From: Rhodobacteraceae bacterium Alg231-04
GTDB lineage: Bacteria > Pseudomonadota > Alphaproteobacteria > Rhodobacterales > Rhodobacteraceae
Direction of reading: 5' to 3'
NCBI GenBank assembly: GCA_900143635.1
Contig: FREY01000001.1
Span: forward strand, 403,324 to 467,323
DNA length: 64,000 bases
Shown: one piece after another, positions 35,861 through 44,491 of the stretch
Layout of the letters: each line of letters opens with the position of its first letter
How positions within the stretch are numbered: position 1 is the first letter of the stretch
Notes under the pieces: model-generated
Database searches by the model: none
Told to the model about the DNA's origin: nothing
Seen by the model: only the letters and a program-made list of their open reading frames with translations
Program-made: the position numbers and the translations under genes

Positions 35861-35950
35861 TGCAGCACTCCTTCGTTACCATGCACCATAAGGGGATAGG
35901 GCGCGTCTTCAAGGGTCATGCGGACACAGTCTGGTCGAACGGCAAGAAAA

Positions 35951-35978
35951 ACCGGCCTTTTCAGATGAAAAGGCCGGT
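35951..35978 (-). terminator. Terminator hairpin downstream of glyS
   Basis: A 12-bp perfect stem ACCGGCCTTTTC (35951-35962) / GAAAAGGCCGGT (35967-35978) with a 4-nt loop is followed on the minus strand by TTTTTC. It lies between the glyS stop and the PPDK-like start. Confidence 0.88.
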
Positions 35979-36010
35979 GCCTCCGGCAGGAGTATTTTTG
36001 AAAAGATGAA
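35978..36010 (-). repeat. Short 3'-UTR repeat element, copy 2
   Basis: The plus strand reads TGCCTCCGGCAGGAGTA, a T-run, then AAAGATGAA. It lies 17 nt beyond the glyS stop (minus strand) and directly abuts the terminator stem. It matches the copy at 23556-23589 in sequence, orientation and distance from the stop codon. Confidence 0.75.
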
Positions 36011-36026
36011 GTTCAGAGGGCTGTGG

Positions 36027-38252
36027 TCAGCCCTCCACTTTGGTCAAATCAGCCGCCTGACCACAGACAGAGCGGATCTGGCCCAGCAGGTTGAGACGGT
36101 TGCGGCGTACGATGTCATTGTCGGCATTGACCTGCACCGCCTCGAAAAAGGCATCAATCGGCGCCCGAAGTGCTGCCATGCCGCTCATTGCGGCCGCGAA
36201 ATCTTCGGCCTCGATGGCCGAGGAGATCGCACCCCCGTTGGCGGCGAGCGCCTCGAACAGGGCTTTTTCGCTGTCATCTTCGGCGAATTTAATGTCTGCG
36301 CCAAAGGAATATTCGACACCATCTTTTTCCTCGGCCTGAGAAAGGATGTTGTTGGCGCGTTTGAAGCCCTGCAGCAGGTTGGTGCCATCGTCGGACGCCA
36401 TAAAATCCTCAAGCGCACGGGCGCGTTTGACCAGCAGGGTCAGATCGTCATTGCCGTCCATGGCAATACAGGCGTCGATCACATCGTGGCGGATGCCCTG
36501 ATCGCGCAGGAAGACCTTCAGCCGGTCGTGGAAAAAGGTGAGGAGATCGCTGGACACATCCGGCAGGCTCGATTTCAGGGCTTCCATGTGCTTGGGCAGA
36601 TCACCGTCAAAGGCGTCCAGAACGGTGCGCACCGCTGATCCGAAAACGCCGTGATCAGCGATCTCGCCCAGCATATCGCGCATCAGGCCGGATGAGACCT
36701 CATCATCACCGTTTTGGGCCATCTCGTGACGCAGCAATTGCGCATCAAAGAACCGATCCTGCGCCATGCGCGCGTCATTCTCCAGCACCAGCCGGATCAC
36801 CCCCAGCGCGGCGCGGCGCAGCGCAAAGGGGTCTTTCGACCCTGTGGGCTTTTCGTCGATGGCCCAGAAACCGGTGAGCGTATCCAGCTTGTCAGCCAGC
36901 GCCACGGCAACGGAAACGGGTGCTGTGGGCACATCGTCTGACGGGCCCAGCGGCGAATAGTGTTCTTCGCAGGCGTTTGCGACTTCCTGCGGCAGACCTG
37001 CGGCCTCGGCGTAATAGCGGCCCATCAGGCCCTGCAGCTCAGGGAATTCATAGACCATTTCCGAGCTGAGATCAGCCTTGGCGACCCGCGCGGCCTGTTC
37101 GGCCAGATCGGCGTCGGCGCCAACGGCAGGCGCGATCTCGCGCGCCAGGGCGGCGATCCGATCGATGCGAGCGGCCTGGGTGCCGAGCTTGTTGTGGAAG
37201 GTGACGTTGGACAGCGCATCCGTCCATGTCTCCATGCCCGCCTTGGCGGTGCGCAGGTCGTTCTCCCAGAAGAATTTGGCATCGGCCAGACGCGCCGACA
37301 GCACCTTTTGGTTGCCCGCCAGAATGGTCGCGCCGTTGTCAGCAGTTTCGCGGTTGGCGACGGTCACAAAGCCTTCGATGCGACCCGTTTTCGGATTGCG
37401 CACCGAGAAGAACTTTTGATGTTCTTTCATCGAAGTTTGCAGCACTTCCGGCGGCAGTTCGAGGAATTCATCGTCGATACGGCCCATCAGAACCACCGGC
37501 CATTCGACCAAACCTGCAACTTCGCTCAGCAGGCCCTTGTCCTCGACCACTTCGAGGCCTTGGGCAAAGGCCTGATTGGTGGCGTCCTGCCAAATGGCAT
37601 CGGCGCGCTCGACCGGGTCCAAGACCACATAGGCGCGTTTCAGCTGCGCGGCGTAATCTTCAAAGCTGGAGACGGTGATAGCATCCGGCGCGTGGAAACG
37701 GTGACCACGGGTCTGATTGCCCGAGGTAATGCCGTCGATGTCCAGCGGTACAACCTCGTTGCCAGCCTCATCCGACAGCAGGCAGAGGATCGAATGCAGC
37801 GGACGCACCCAACGCAAGGAGCCCGCACCCCAGCGCATGGATTTGGCCCATGGGAAATTGCGGATGGTGTCTTCCAGAACCTCGGCAATGATCGCAGCTG
37901 CGGGGCGGCCCGGCTTTTCGATCAGGGCGAAGTACACGTTGCCCTTGGGGGTTTCGCGTTCTTCCAGCTGATCACGGGTGAGGCCCGCACCGCGCAGAAA
38001 GCCTTCGATGGCCTTGTCCGGCGCGCCCACTTTCGGACCTTTGCGCTCTTCGCGCACGGTGGGGCTTTCGGCCAGCAAGCCATCAATGGCCAGTGTCAGA
38101 CGGCGCGGCGTTGAGAAGGCCGCAGCGCCTGCATAGGTCAGACCCGCCGCGACCATACCGTCGGTCATGCGCTTTTTCAGATCCTCTGCCGCGCGTGCCT
38201 GCATGCGGGCGGGGATTTCTTCGGAAAAGAGTTCAATCAGCAGGTCGGGCAT
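36027..38252 (-). CDS. glyS: Glycyl-tRNA synthetase beta subunit
   Basis: A 741-residue beta subunit of the heterotetrameric bacterial glycyl-tRNA synthetase, which contributes tRNA recognition. It begins MPDLLIELFSEEIPARMQ, the standard GlyS N-terminus, and carries AWAKSMRWG-like FPWAKSMRWG, GHRFHAPDAI and FFSVRNPKTGRI blocks. The C-terminal DALR-like anticodon-binding domain is about 600-735. It pairs with glyQ, 1.7 kb upstream; gltS and a DUF6446 gene lie in between. The terminator at 35951-35978 follows. Confidence 0.97.
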   Translation of the reverse strand: MPDLLIELFSEEIPARMQARAAEDLKKRMTDGMVAAGLTYAGAAAFSTPRRLTLAIDGLLAESPTVREERKGPKVGAPDKAIEGFLRGAGLTRDQLEERETPKGNVYFALIEKPGRPAAAIIAEVLEDTIRNFPWAKSMRWGAGSLRWVRPLHSILCLLSDEAGNEVVPLDIDGITSGNQTRGHRFHAPDAITVSSFEDYAAQLKRAYVVLDPVERADAIWQDATNQAFAQGLEVVEDKGLLSEVAGLVEWPVVLMGRIDDEFLELPPEVLQTSMKEHQKFFSVRNPKTGRIEGFVTVANRETADNGATILAGNQKVLSARLADAKFFWENDLRTAKAGMETWTDALSNVTFHNKLGTQAARIDRIAALAREIAPAVGADADLAEQAARVAKADLSSEMVYEFPELQGLMGRYYAEAAGLPQEVANACEEHYSPLGPSDDVPTAPVSVAVALADKLDTLTGFWAIDEKPTGSKDPFALRRAALGVIRLVLENDARMAQDRFFDAQLLRHEMAQNGDDEVSSGLMRDMLGEIADHGVFGSAVRTVLDAFDGDLPKHMEALKSSLPDVSSDLLTFFHDRLKVFLRDQGIRHDVIDACIAMDGNDDLTLLVKRARALEDFMASDDGTNLLQGFKRANNILSQAEEKDGVEYSFGADIKFAEDDSEKALFEALAANGGAISSAIEAEDFAAAMSGMAALRAPIDAFFEAVQVNADNDIVRRNRLNLLGQIRSVCGQAADLTKVEG

Positions 38253-38261
38253 CGGATGTCC

Positions 38262-39392
38262 TTAGAAGTTCACGATCATCTGGATCACGATCGCATTGGC
38301 GATATCGACAAAGAAAGCGGATACAAGGGGCAGCACCACAAAGGCAAGGGGCGACGGGCCGTATCGCTTGGTCACGGCGGTCATATTTGCAATTGCAGTT
38401 GGGGTGGCCCCAAGTGAAAAGTCGGCAAAACCAGCGGCCAGAACACCGGCGCGATAGCCGCGCCCCAGCAGGGGGAAAAGAACATAGACCACAAAACCCA
38501 CGGTAAACAGGGTCTGTAGCACCAGCACGGCAGCAATCGCTGGGCCGAGGCTGGCAATGGTCCACAGCTGCAGCGACATCAGCGACATCGCCAGAAACGC
38601 ACCCAGCGCAAATTCGGACACCAGCGCCAGCGAGGCCGTGCGCGACACTGGCGGTGCCGAGGGGAAGATGACACTGCGCAGATTGGCCAGCAGGATGGCG
38701 GCAATCAGGCAGGGCACGAACAGCGGCAGCATCAGCCCGGCCGCCTCCAACGCCTGCGAGGAAAAGTAGCCAATGATGATCGCCAGATTGAGATGCAACA
38801 TCACCCGCATCAGACTGTGATGATCAATCTGCGTTGCTGGCGCGCCATTTGTATCGGGCAGGCCAATAGTCGAGACTTCATCCGGATGGGAAGAGCTGAG
38901 TTTATGCTTGGAGATCAGGAAGTTCGCGACAGGGCCACCGGCAAGGGCGGCCAGCACCAACCCCAAGGTCGCCACCGCAACGCCAAGTTCCGAAGCGCCC
39001 GCGAAACCGGTGGCCTCGGCCACATCCGGTGCCCATGCAATAGCAGTGCCATGGCCACCTATCAAAGAGGCGGAGCCAAACATGACACCTGTCTGGGCCG
39101 GAAAGCCAAACACCACGGCTCCGACCACACCGATCACGTTCTGGGCCAGAATGGTCAGGCAGGTCAGCACCAGAAAATAATTGCGGCTTTCCATCTCGAA
39201 TTCGACGGCTTTGCCAGTCACCAGATAGACGGCCAGAACGGCCAGTGCCGCCAACAGGCCGCCCGAGACCGGATCGGGAATGTTGAACCGACGCAGCGCC
39301 GCCACTTTGGCGTTGATCCGCGCGCCAGCCAGAAAAACCGCAAACCCAATGGTCACGGTCAGAAAATCCGGAATGGTTATCGCGGTTTGCAT
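38262..39392 (-). CDS. gltS: Sodium/glutamate symporter GltS
   Basis: A 376-residue polytopic membrane protein of the ESS family, importing glutamate with Na+. Two inverted repeat halves with re-entrant loops are visible: FGSASLIGGHGTAIAWAP in the first half and AGFADFSLGATPTAIANMTA in the second, both typical of GltS. The N-terminus is DFLTVTIGFAVFLAGARINA. It sits inside the glyQ-DUF6446-glyS block, 9 bp upstream of glyS on the same strand, an unusual position for a transporter. Confidence 0.93.
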   Translation of the reverse strand: MQTAITIPDFLTVTIGFAVFLAGARINAKVAALRRFNIPDPVSGGLLAALAVLAVYLVTGKAVEFEMESRNYFLVLTCLTILAQNVIGVVGAVVFGFPAQTGVMFGSASLIGGHGTAIAWAPDVAEATGFAGASELGVAVATLGLVLAALAGGPVANFLISKHKLSSSHPDEVSTIGLPDTNGAPATQIDHHSLMRVMLHLNLAIIIGYFSSQALEAAGLMLPLFVPCLIAAILLANLRSVIFPSAPPVSRTASLALVSEFALGAFLAMSLMSLQLWTIASLGPAIAAVLVLQTLFTVGFVVYVLFPLLGRGYRAGVLAAGFADFSLGATPTAIANMTAVTKRYGPSPLAFVVLPLVSAFFVDIANAIVIQMIVNF

Positions 39393-39421
39393 CGCTACTC
39401 CGCCCCTAAGGGACCAAAGGG

Positions 39422-39949
39422 TTATTCGCCGTCCGGGCGTTCCGGGCAGGCTTCGCCGACCACTGTGCCGTCATAGGCTTTCTTTCCGCAATTATTTAGC
39501 TCGTGCCAGGCATAGCCACGGCCATCCTCGGTCACGGCAACAATGCGGTCGACGCCGTAGTAGATGTTTTTGACGGACATAAAGGCGGTGGCGGTGCCTG
39601 CCTCAAGCTCGGCACCCAGCGCGGCGGCGTCAAAACAATCAAACCACCCCGGCGCATTGCGCGGCTCTTTGTGGTCCGACAGCTCAAAAGCCTGGGCCAA
39701 TTTGGCCGGTTCCATATCGGTCTCAAAACAGGCGCGGTAGCGGATCGGAGAGCTTTCGGCGTCAATCGCCTGAAACCGGTGATAGCCGATGGGCTGCGGA
39801 TCGTGGTCGCCAAGCGGCTGCAGAAGCACATCGTAAAAGGGCTCCGGCGTCACGTCGTCATAGAACCCATAGACTTGCAGATAATACATCGCCGCCCCGG
39901 CCAAAAGACCGGAGGCCACGAGGATCACCGCGAGGATCTTGCCTGCCAT
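39422..39949 (-). CDS. DUF6446-type membrane-anchored protein
   Basis: A 175-residue protein with one N-terminal hydrophobic segment (MAGKILAVILVASGLLAGAA, a signal anchor or signal peptide) and a periplasmic domain containing four Cys (RACFETD, WFDCFD, NNCGKKA, EACPERP) that could form two disulfides. Proteins of this kind are encoded between glyQ and glyS in many Rhodobacterales; I identify it mainly from that context and do not know its function. I chose ATG 39949 with the GAAGGGG ribosome site. Confidence 0.78.
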   Translation of the reverse strand: MAGKILAVILVASGLLAGAAMYYLQVYGFYDDVTPEPFYDVLLQPLGDHDPQPIGYHRFQAIDAESSPIRYRACFETDMEPAKLAQAFELSDHKEPRNAPGWFDCFDAAALGAELEAGTATAFMSVKNIYYGVDRIVAVTEDGRGYAWHELNNCGKKAYDGTVVGEACPERPDGE

Positions 39950-39969
39950 TGTTGTTGCCCCTTCAGGTC

Positions 39970-40899
39970 TCAGGCCGCAAAGCCGCCGGCTTCGGTCTGC
40001 ACAAAGGCATCGGCGCATTGCTTGGCCAATGCGCGGACACGGCCGATATAGGCCTGACGTTCGGTGACCGAGATCACGCCGCGCGCATCCAGCAGGTTGA
40101 AGATATGAGAGGCCTTGATGCATTGGTCATAGGCCGGGTGGGCCATGACGATGCGCTTGCCGGTCTTGGGGTCGTCATGTTCCTGTGCCAGGATCGCGGC
40201 GCATTCGGCCTCGGCTTCCTCAAAGTGACGCAGCAGAACGTCGGTGTTGGCCACGTCAAAGTTCCAGCGCGCGTATTCTTCTTCGGTCTGTTTGAAGACA
40301 TCACCATAAGACAGCGGGATCGGCGCCGAAGGGTCATTGAAGGGCATGTCCATCACGTGATCGACACCCAGTACATACATCGCCAGACGCTCCAGACCGT
40401 AGGTCAGCTCTCCCGAGACTGGCGTGCAGTCATGGCCGCCAACCTGCTGGAAATAGGTGAACTGGCTGACTTCCATGCCGTCGCACCAGACTTCCCAGCC
40501 CAAACCCCAGGCGCCCAGCGTGGGGCTTTCCCAGTCATCCTCGACGAAACGGATGTCGTGCAGATCCATGTCGATGCCAATGGCCTGAAGACTGCCGAGA
40601 TACAGCTCCTGCAGGTTGGGCGGCGAAGGTTTGATCAGCACCTGATACTGATAGTAATGCTGCAGCCGGTTGGGGTTTTCACCATAGCGCCCGTCGGTCG
40701 GGCGGCGCGAGGGCTGCACATAGGCCGCAGCCCAGGGTTTAGAGCCAAGCGCGCGCAGGGTCGTCGCCGGGTGGAAGGTGCCAGCCCCCACTTCCATGTC
40801 ATAGGGCTGCAGCATAGCGCAGCCCTGGCCGGCCCAATAGGTCTGAAGCCGCAGAATGATCTCTTGGAAGGAGCGCGGAGCGCCGGTGTTCTGGGTCAT
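39970..40899 (-). CDS. glyQ: Glycyl-tRNA synthetase alpha subunit
   Basis: A 309-residue catalytic alpha subunit. Diagnostic class II core: [20 protein letters not shown] at the start, [40 protein letters not shown] (motif 2 region) and [20 protein letters not shown]. It charges tRNA-Gly as alpha2beta2 with GlyS. I used ATG 40899 (MTQNTGAP), the usual start, rather than 40998. First gene of the glyQ-DUF6446-gltS-glyS run. Confidence 0.97.
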   Translation of the reverse strand: MTQNTGAPRSFQEIILRLQTYWAGQGCAMLQPYDMEVGAGTFHPATTLRALGSKPWAAAYVQPSRRPTDGRYGENPNRLQHYYQYQVLIKPSPPNLQELYLGSLQAIGIDMDLHDIRFVEDDWESPTLGAWGLGWEVWCDGMEVSQFTYFQQVGGHDCTPVSGELTYGLERLAMYVLGVDHVMDMPFNDPSAPIPLSYGDVFKQTEEEYARWNFDVANTDVLLRHFEEAEAECAAILAQEHDDPKTGKRIVMAHPAYDQCIKASHIFNLLDARGVISVTERQAYIGRVRALAKQCADAFVQTEAGGFAA

Positions 40900-41217
40900 G
40901 TCGGATCCCTTTTGGGCAGAATTTGCGGGGTCTTTCCTATGCAAGCCCCTGTGCGGGGTCAACGGACATATGCCCGTGATGCAACAGTCTGGCAGCAATT
41001 TTGCCTCCGGCCGCGAAAGCCGCGCCGTAAATAGGAAATATACGTAAACCCGCTACCGTCCACTGATATTCCGCACAGGCCGACCAGTTAGCCGCGCGAA
41101 TCCCGCATTTCTGCGCCGTATCGGTGCAAGTTTCCCCCGCACTGGGGCATTTCCTTTGCCGCGCCAAAATGGTTATCTGCGGCGCAAATACTCAGAACGT
41201 TCGAACGAGGACCTGCA
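40900..41217. other. Divergent promoter region between glyQ and the pseudo-protease gene
   Basis: A 318-bp gap without a convincing gene. It must hold the promoters of glyQ (minus) and of the secreted protein gene at 41218 (plus). An AT-richer patch at about 41025-41050 (AGGAAATATACGTAAA) could be promoter core. No clear operator or RNA gene is seen. Confidence 0.5.
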
Positions 41218-42981
41218 ATGAAAAACCTTTTAGCGTCATTGGCGCTGACCGTGATGGCCGTGCTGATGCTGCCCGCAGCAGCGTTGGCGCAGCAAGGCAG
41301 TGAGGATGGTGTCTGGATCCAAGTGGCCGCCCGCCCCTCGCTGCGCGAAGCCAAAGCCGAGGCTCAGACCTATGCGTCCCGGCTGCCCGATGTCAGCGGT
41401 TTTGCCCTGAACGGCGGCTGGTATGGTGTGCTGATCGGCCCCTACACCCGCACCGATGCGGACCGCGTGCTGCAGGTCTACCGGGCAGAACGGCAGATCC
41501 CACGCGATAGTTTCATTGCCTTTCCCAGCAACCTGCGCAACCAGTTCTGGCCGGTCAGCACCGGTGACACCACCGTCGCCCCGGCGCCGGTTCCAGCCGT
41601 CCCAGCTGCGCCTGAAGCCGAGACCACAGAGGTTGTCGTGCCCCAGTCGCCGATCGCAGATGAGACCCGCGCCGAGGCCCAGCGCAGCGAGCGCGCCTTG
41701 AACCGGGACGAGAAGAAGCTGCTGCAGATCGCGCTGCAGGCCGGAGGGTTTTACACCGCAGCCATTGATGGCTCTTTTGGGCGCGGCACCCGCGCCTCGA
41801 TGTCAAACTGGCAGTCGGCCAATGGGTTCACCCCCACCGGCGTTCTGACAACCGCCCAGCGCGCCGCGCTGATCGCCGAATATAACAAGCCGCTGACATC
41901 GGTGGGCATGGCCCGCGTCACCGACCGCAAGGCCGGGATCGCCATGGATATCCCTGCTGGCGTCGTCGACTTTGCACGCTACGAGCCGCCCTTTGCTCAT
42001 TATGATGCCAAGGATGGCCAGCGCGCCCAACTGCTGCTGATCAGCCAACCGGGCAGCCAGCGCACGCTTTATGGTCTCTATGACATTCTGCAAACGCTGG
42101 AGATCATCCCGCTGGAAGGCGAGCGCAACCGCAAGAAGAACAGCTTTGAGATCGAAGGCCGCGGCAACGGCATCGTGTCCTACACCCAGGCCACCCTGGA
42201 CAACGGAGAGATCAAGGGATTCACCCTGGTCTGGCCCACCGGCGACGAGGCGCGCCGCGCCCGCATTCTGACCTCGATGAAAGCCAGCTTTACCCGGCTC
42301 GACGGCGTTCTGGACCCGGCCGAAGGCGCTGGCGCCGTGCAGAGCATCGATCTGGTGGCGGGATTGCAGGTTCGCAAGCCGCGCATGTCGCGCACTGGCT
42401 TTTTTGTCGATGTGGCCGGCAATGTTATGACCACCTCGGATGCGGTTCAGAATTGTACCCGCATTACGTTGGACCATGACTATCAGGCAGAGGTGCTGAA
42501 CGACGACAAGGCCAACGGCCTCGCCGTGCTGCGCCCGGCGCAGACGCTGGCGCCGATGGCGGTGGCTGAATTCACCACCTCTTCGCCCCGGTTGCAGTCC
42601 GAGATTGCCGTGTCCGGCTATTCCTACGAAGGACTGCTGGGTGCTCCGACCCTGACATGGGGCCGGCTGGCAGACGTAAAAAGCCTGGATGGCAACACCG
42701 GCATTGCGCGTCTGGCGCTGGCAGCACAGCCCGGCGATGCCGGCGGTCCGGTGCTGGATGCTTCTGGTGCGGTGCTTGGCATGTTGCTGCCGCAGGAAAT
42801 TGGCGACCGCCAGCTGCCCGGTGGCGTCAGCTTTGCCGCCAACGCCGCGGCCGTTCAAAGCGCGCTTGAAGGTGCAGGGCTGAGCCCCTCTGGCCACACG
42901 GCCAATGACGGAACCCTACCGCCAGCTGCGATGAACAAACTGGCCAACGGGATGACCGTATTGGTCAGCTGCTGGGACTAA
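41218..42981 (+). CDS. Exported SPOR/peptidoglycan-binding protein with inactive trypsin-like domain
   Basis: A 587-residue protein with a signal peptide (1-25, ALAQQ). A SPOR-like domain (about 31-105, GGWYGVLIGPYTRTDADRV) is followed by a Pro/Ala linker, a PG-binding-1 domain (165-222, IDGSFGRGTRASMSNWQ), a unique middle region and a C-terminal chymotrypsin-like fold (about 380-560). All three catalytic positions are changed by eye: Asp408 in GNVMTTSDAVQNC for His, Gly434 in NGLAVL for Asp, and Ala508 in PGDAGGP for Ser. It is probably a non-proteolytic cell-wall scaffold. A glyQ-divergent promoter drives it. Confidence 0.85.
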   Translation: MKNLLASLALTVMAVLMLPAAALAQQGSEDGVWIQVAARPSLREAKAEAQTYASRLPDVSGFALNGGWYGVLIGPYTRTDADRVLQVYRAERQIPRDSFIAFPSNLRNQFWPVSTGDTTVAPAPVPAVPAAPEAETTEVVVPQSPIADETRAEAQRSERALNRDEKKLLQIALQAGGFYTAAIDGSFGRGTRASMSNWQSANGFTPTGVLTTAQRAALIAEYNKPLTSVGMARVTDRKAGIAMDIPAGVVDFARYEPPFAHYDAKDGQRAQLLLISQPGSQRTLYGLYDILQTLEIIPLEGERNRKKNSFEIEGRGNGIVSYTQATLDNGEIKGFTLVWPTGDEARRARILTSMKASFTRLDGVLDPAEGAGAVQSIDLVAGLQVRKPRMSRTGFFVDVAGNVMTTSDAVQNCTRITLDHDYQAEVLNDDKANGLAVLRPAQTLAPMAVAEFTTSSPRLQSEIAVSGYSYEGLLGAPTLTWGRLADVKSLDGNTGIARLALAAQPGDAGGPVLDASGAVLGMLLPQEIGDRQLPGGVSFAANAAAVQSALEGAGLSPSGHTANDGTLPPAAMNKLANGMTVLVSCWD

Positions 42982-42999
42982 TACCCAGTAAAACAAAAG

Positions 43000-43032
43000 G
43001 CCGGGCAGAACCCCCATCAGGTTCTGCCCGGC
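43000..43032 (-). terminator. Terminator of the type I secretion operon
   Basis: A 13-bp perfect inverted repeat (43000-43012 and 43020-43032) with a 7-nt loop. Minus-strand readout is followed by CTTTTGTTTT, about 100 nt beyond the HlyD stop; the plus-strand side lies 19 nt after the pseudo-protease stop. It is probably shared by both convergent transcripts. Confidence 0.85.
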
Positions 43033-43133
43033 GCCACGGTCCATTGGCAGGTTGCGGGGCCCGCCGCCGGACCGGAGGTCCCAATATCAGGGACATCCAC
43101 GGACCACCCACAGGTGGCCATCACCCCATCAGA

Positions 43134-44474
43134 TCAATCCTCACGGAAGGCTCGTGACATCGAGTCTGTGATCGGCTTGGTAATATACTGGAAGAACGTT
43201 CTGTCGCGGGTCTTGATCAGGATCTCGGCCGGCATCCCCGGAATTGGGTTGAAGTCTTCAACGCGTGTCAGCTCCTCCTGCGGCACGCTGATCCGCGCCA
43301 CATAAACCTCGCGCCGCTCACCCGTTGTTGTGTCGGGCACCGCATCCGCAGAGACATATTCCACGAAACCGTTCAGCACCGGTGTGGTTCGCTGGTTCAG
43401 CGCCACCAGCCGCACATTGGCCGGATGGCCGACGGTGACACTGTCGATCTCTGTGCGCAGCACCAGTGTCTCAATCACCAACGGCGCGCCACGCGGCAGG
43501 ATCTCGGCAATGCTCTTGCCGCTTTCCACGACCCCGCCCGAGGTGTGATAATGCAACCGCAGCACAGTGCCCGAAACCGGCGAGGTGATCCGCGTCCGTT
43601 TCAGAACATCCTTTGCCTGCTGGGCCTGTTCGATCACCGTGTCCAGCTCTGCCTGAACCGACTGGATTTCATCCAATGCCGCCTGACGGTAAGCTTGGAT
43701 CGTCTGTTCGATCTGATACTCGTATTTGCCGATCATCGTGGTGCTTTCCTCGATTTCGGCATTGATCCGGGCCATTTGACCCTCCCCCTCGGCGAGGGCA
43801 CGTATCAGATTGTTGACCTCAGGTTTGCGCACCAGACCCTGGGAATGCAGCTTGGCCTTGGCGACATGGTCTTCGCCCAGAATGGCGATCTGCGTGTCCA
43901 GCGACACTTTTTGCAGCTCATAACCGTTGATCCGCTGATGCAGCGCCGTGATGTTGGATGTGATCAGCCCGATGTCATTTTCCAACTTGGCCCGCGACAC
44001 CGCGAAATTGGTGCGCTGGCTTTGCAGAATATCGGCAATCTTGGGATCACCGATCTGATCCATCAGGCTCTTGGGAAATGCAATCCGCTCCAGACCGTTA
44101 TACTCAGCCAGCAGTCGGGCATTGATCGCCCGCAGCCGCAGTTTGCGATGGGTGAGTTCCGACAACTTCGCTTCTGAGGATGTCTTGTCCAGCATCATGA
44201 TCGTTTGGCCAAGAAAGACCTCTTCGCCCTCCTTCACCATGATCCGGCCGATAATTCCGCCCTCAAGGTGTTGGATGATCTTGTTCTGGCCGGTGGCGAC
44301 AAAAGTGCCCTGCGCAATGACAGCCGAGGCCAGCGGCGCCCGGAAGGCCCAGGCGCCAAACCCGCCAAAGGCAGCCGCCATGAGAAGCAGGCCAAAAACG
44401 GCGATTTTGTTGATGCGGCGGGGCACTGACGCGTACCACTCCTCCGCATTGTAGCTTGCGGTTAGGTTTGTCAT
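43134..44474 (-). CDS. Type I secretion membrane-fusion (HlyD-family) adaptor
   Basis: A 446-residue HlyD/PrtE-type periplasmic adaptor. One N-terminal transmembrane helix (about 20-45, AVFGLLLMAAAFGGFGAWAF) leads to a lipoyl-like half (IIQHLEGGIIGRIMVKEGE), a long coiled-coil hairpin (about 110-290) and a beta-barrel end with ITSPVSGTVLRL and GMPAEILIKTRDRT. It links the inner-membrane ABC exporter to a TolC-type outer-membrane channel, which is not encoded here. It starts 17 bp after the ABC gene stop on the same strand. Confidence 0.94.
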   Translation of the reverse strand: MTNLTASYNAEEWYASVPRRINKIAVFGLLLMAAAFGGFGAWAFRAPLASAVIAQGTFVATGQNKIIQHLEGGIIGRIMVKEGEEVFLGQTIMMLDKTSSEAKLSELTHRKLRLRAINARLLAEYNGLERIAFPKSLMDQIGDPKIADILQSQRTNFAVSRAKLENDIGLITSNITALHQRINGYELQKVSLDTQIAILGEDHVAKAKLHSQGLVRKPEVNNLIRALAEGEGQMARINAEIEESTTMIGKYEYQIEQTIQAYRQAALDEIQSVQAELDTVIEQAQQAKDVLKRTRITSPVSGTVLRLHYHTSGGVVESGKSIAEILPRGAPLVIETLVLRTEIDSVTVGHPANVRLVALNQRTTPVLNGFVEYVSADAVPDTTTGERREVYVARISVPQEELTRVEDFNPIPGMPAEILIKTRDRTFFQYITKPITDSMSRAFRED

Positions 44475-44491
44475 AGGTCCTGTTCCCCCGA

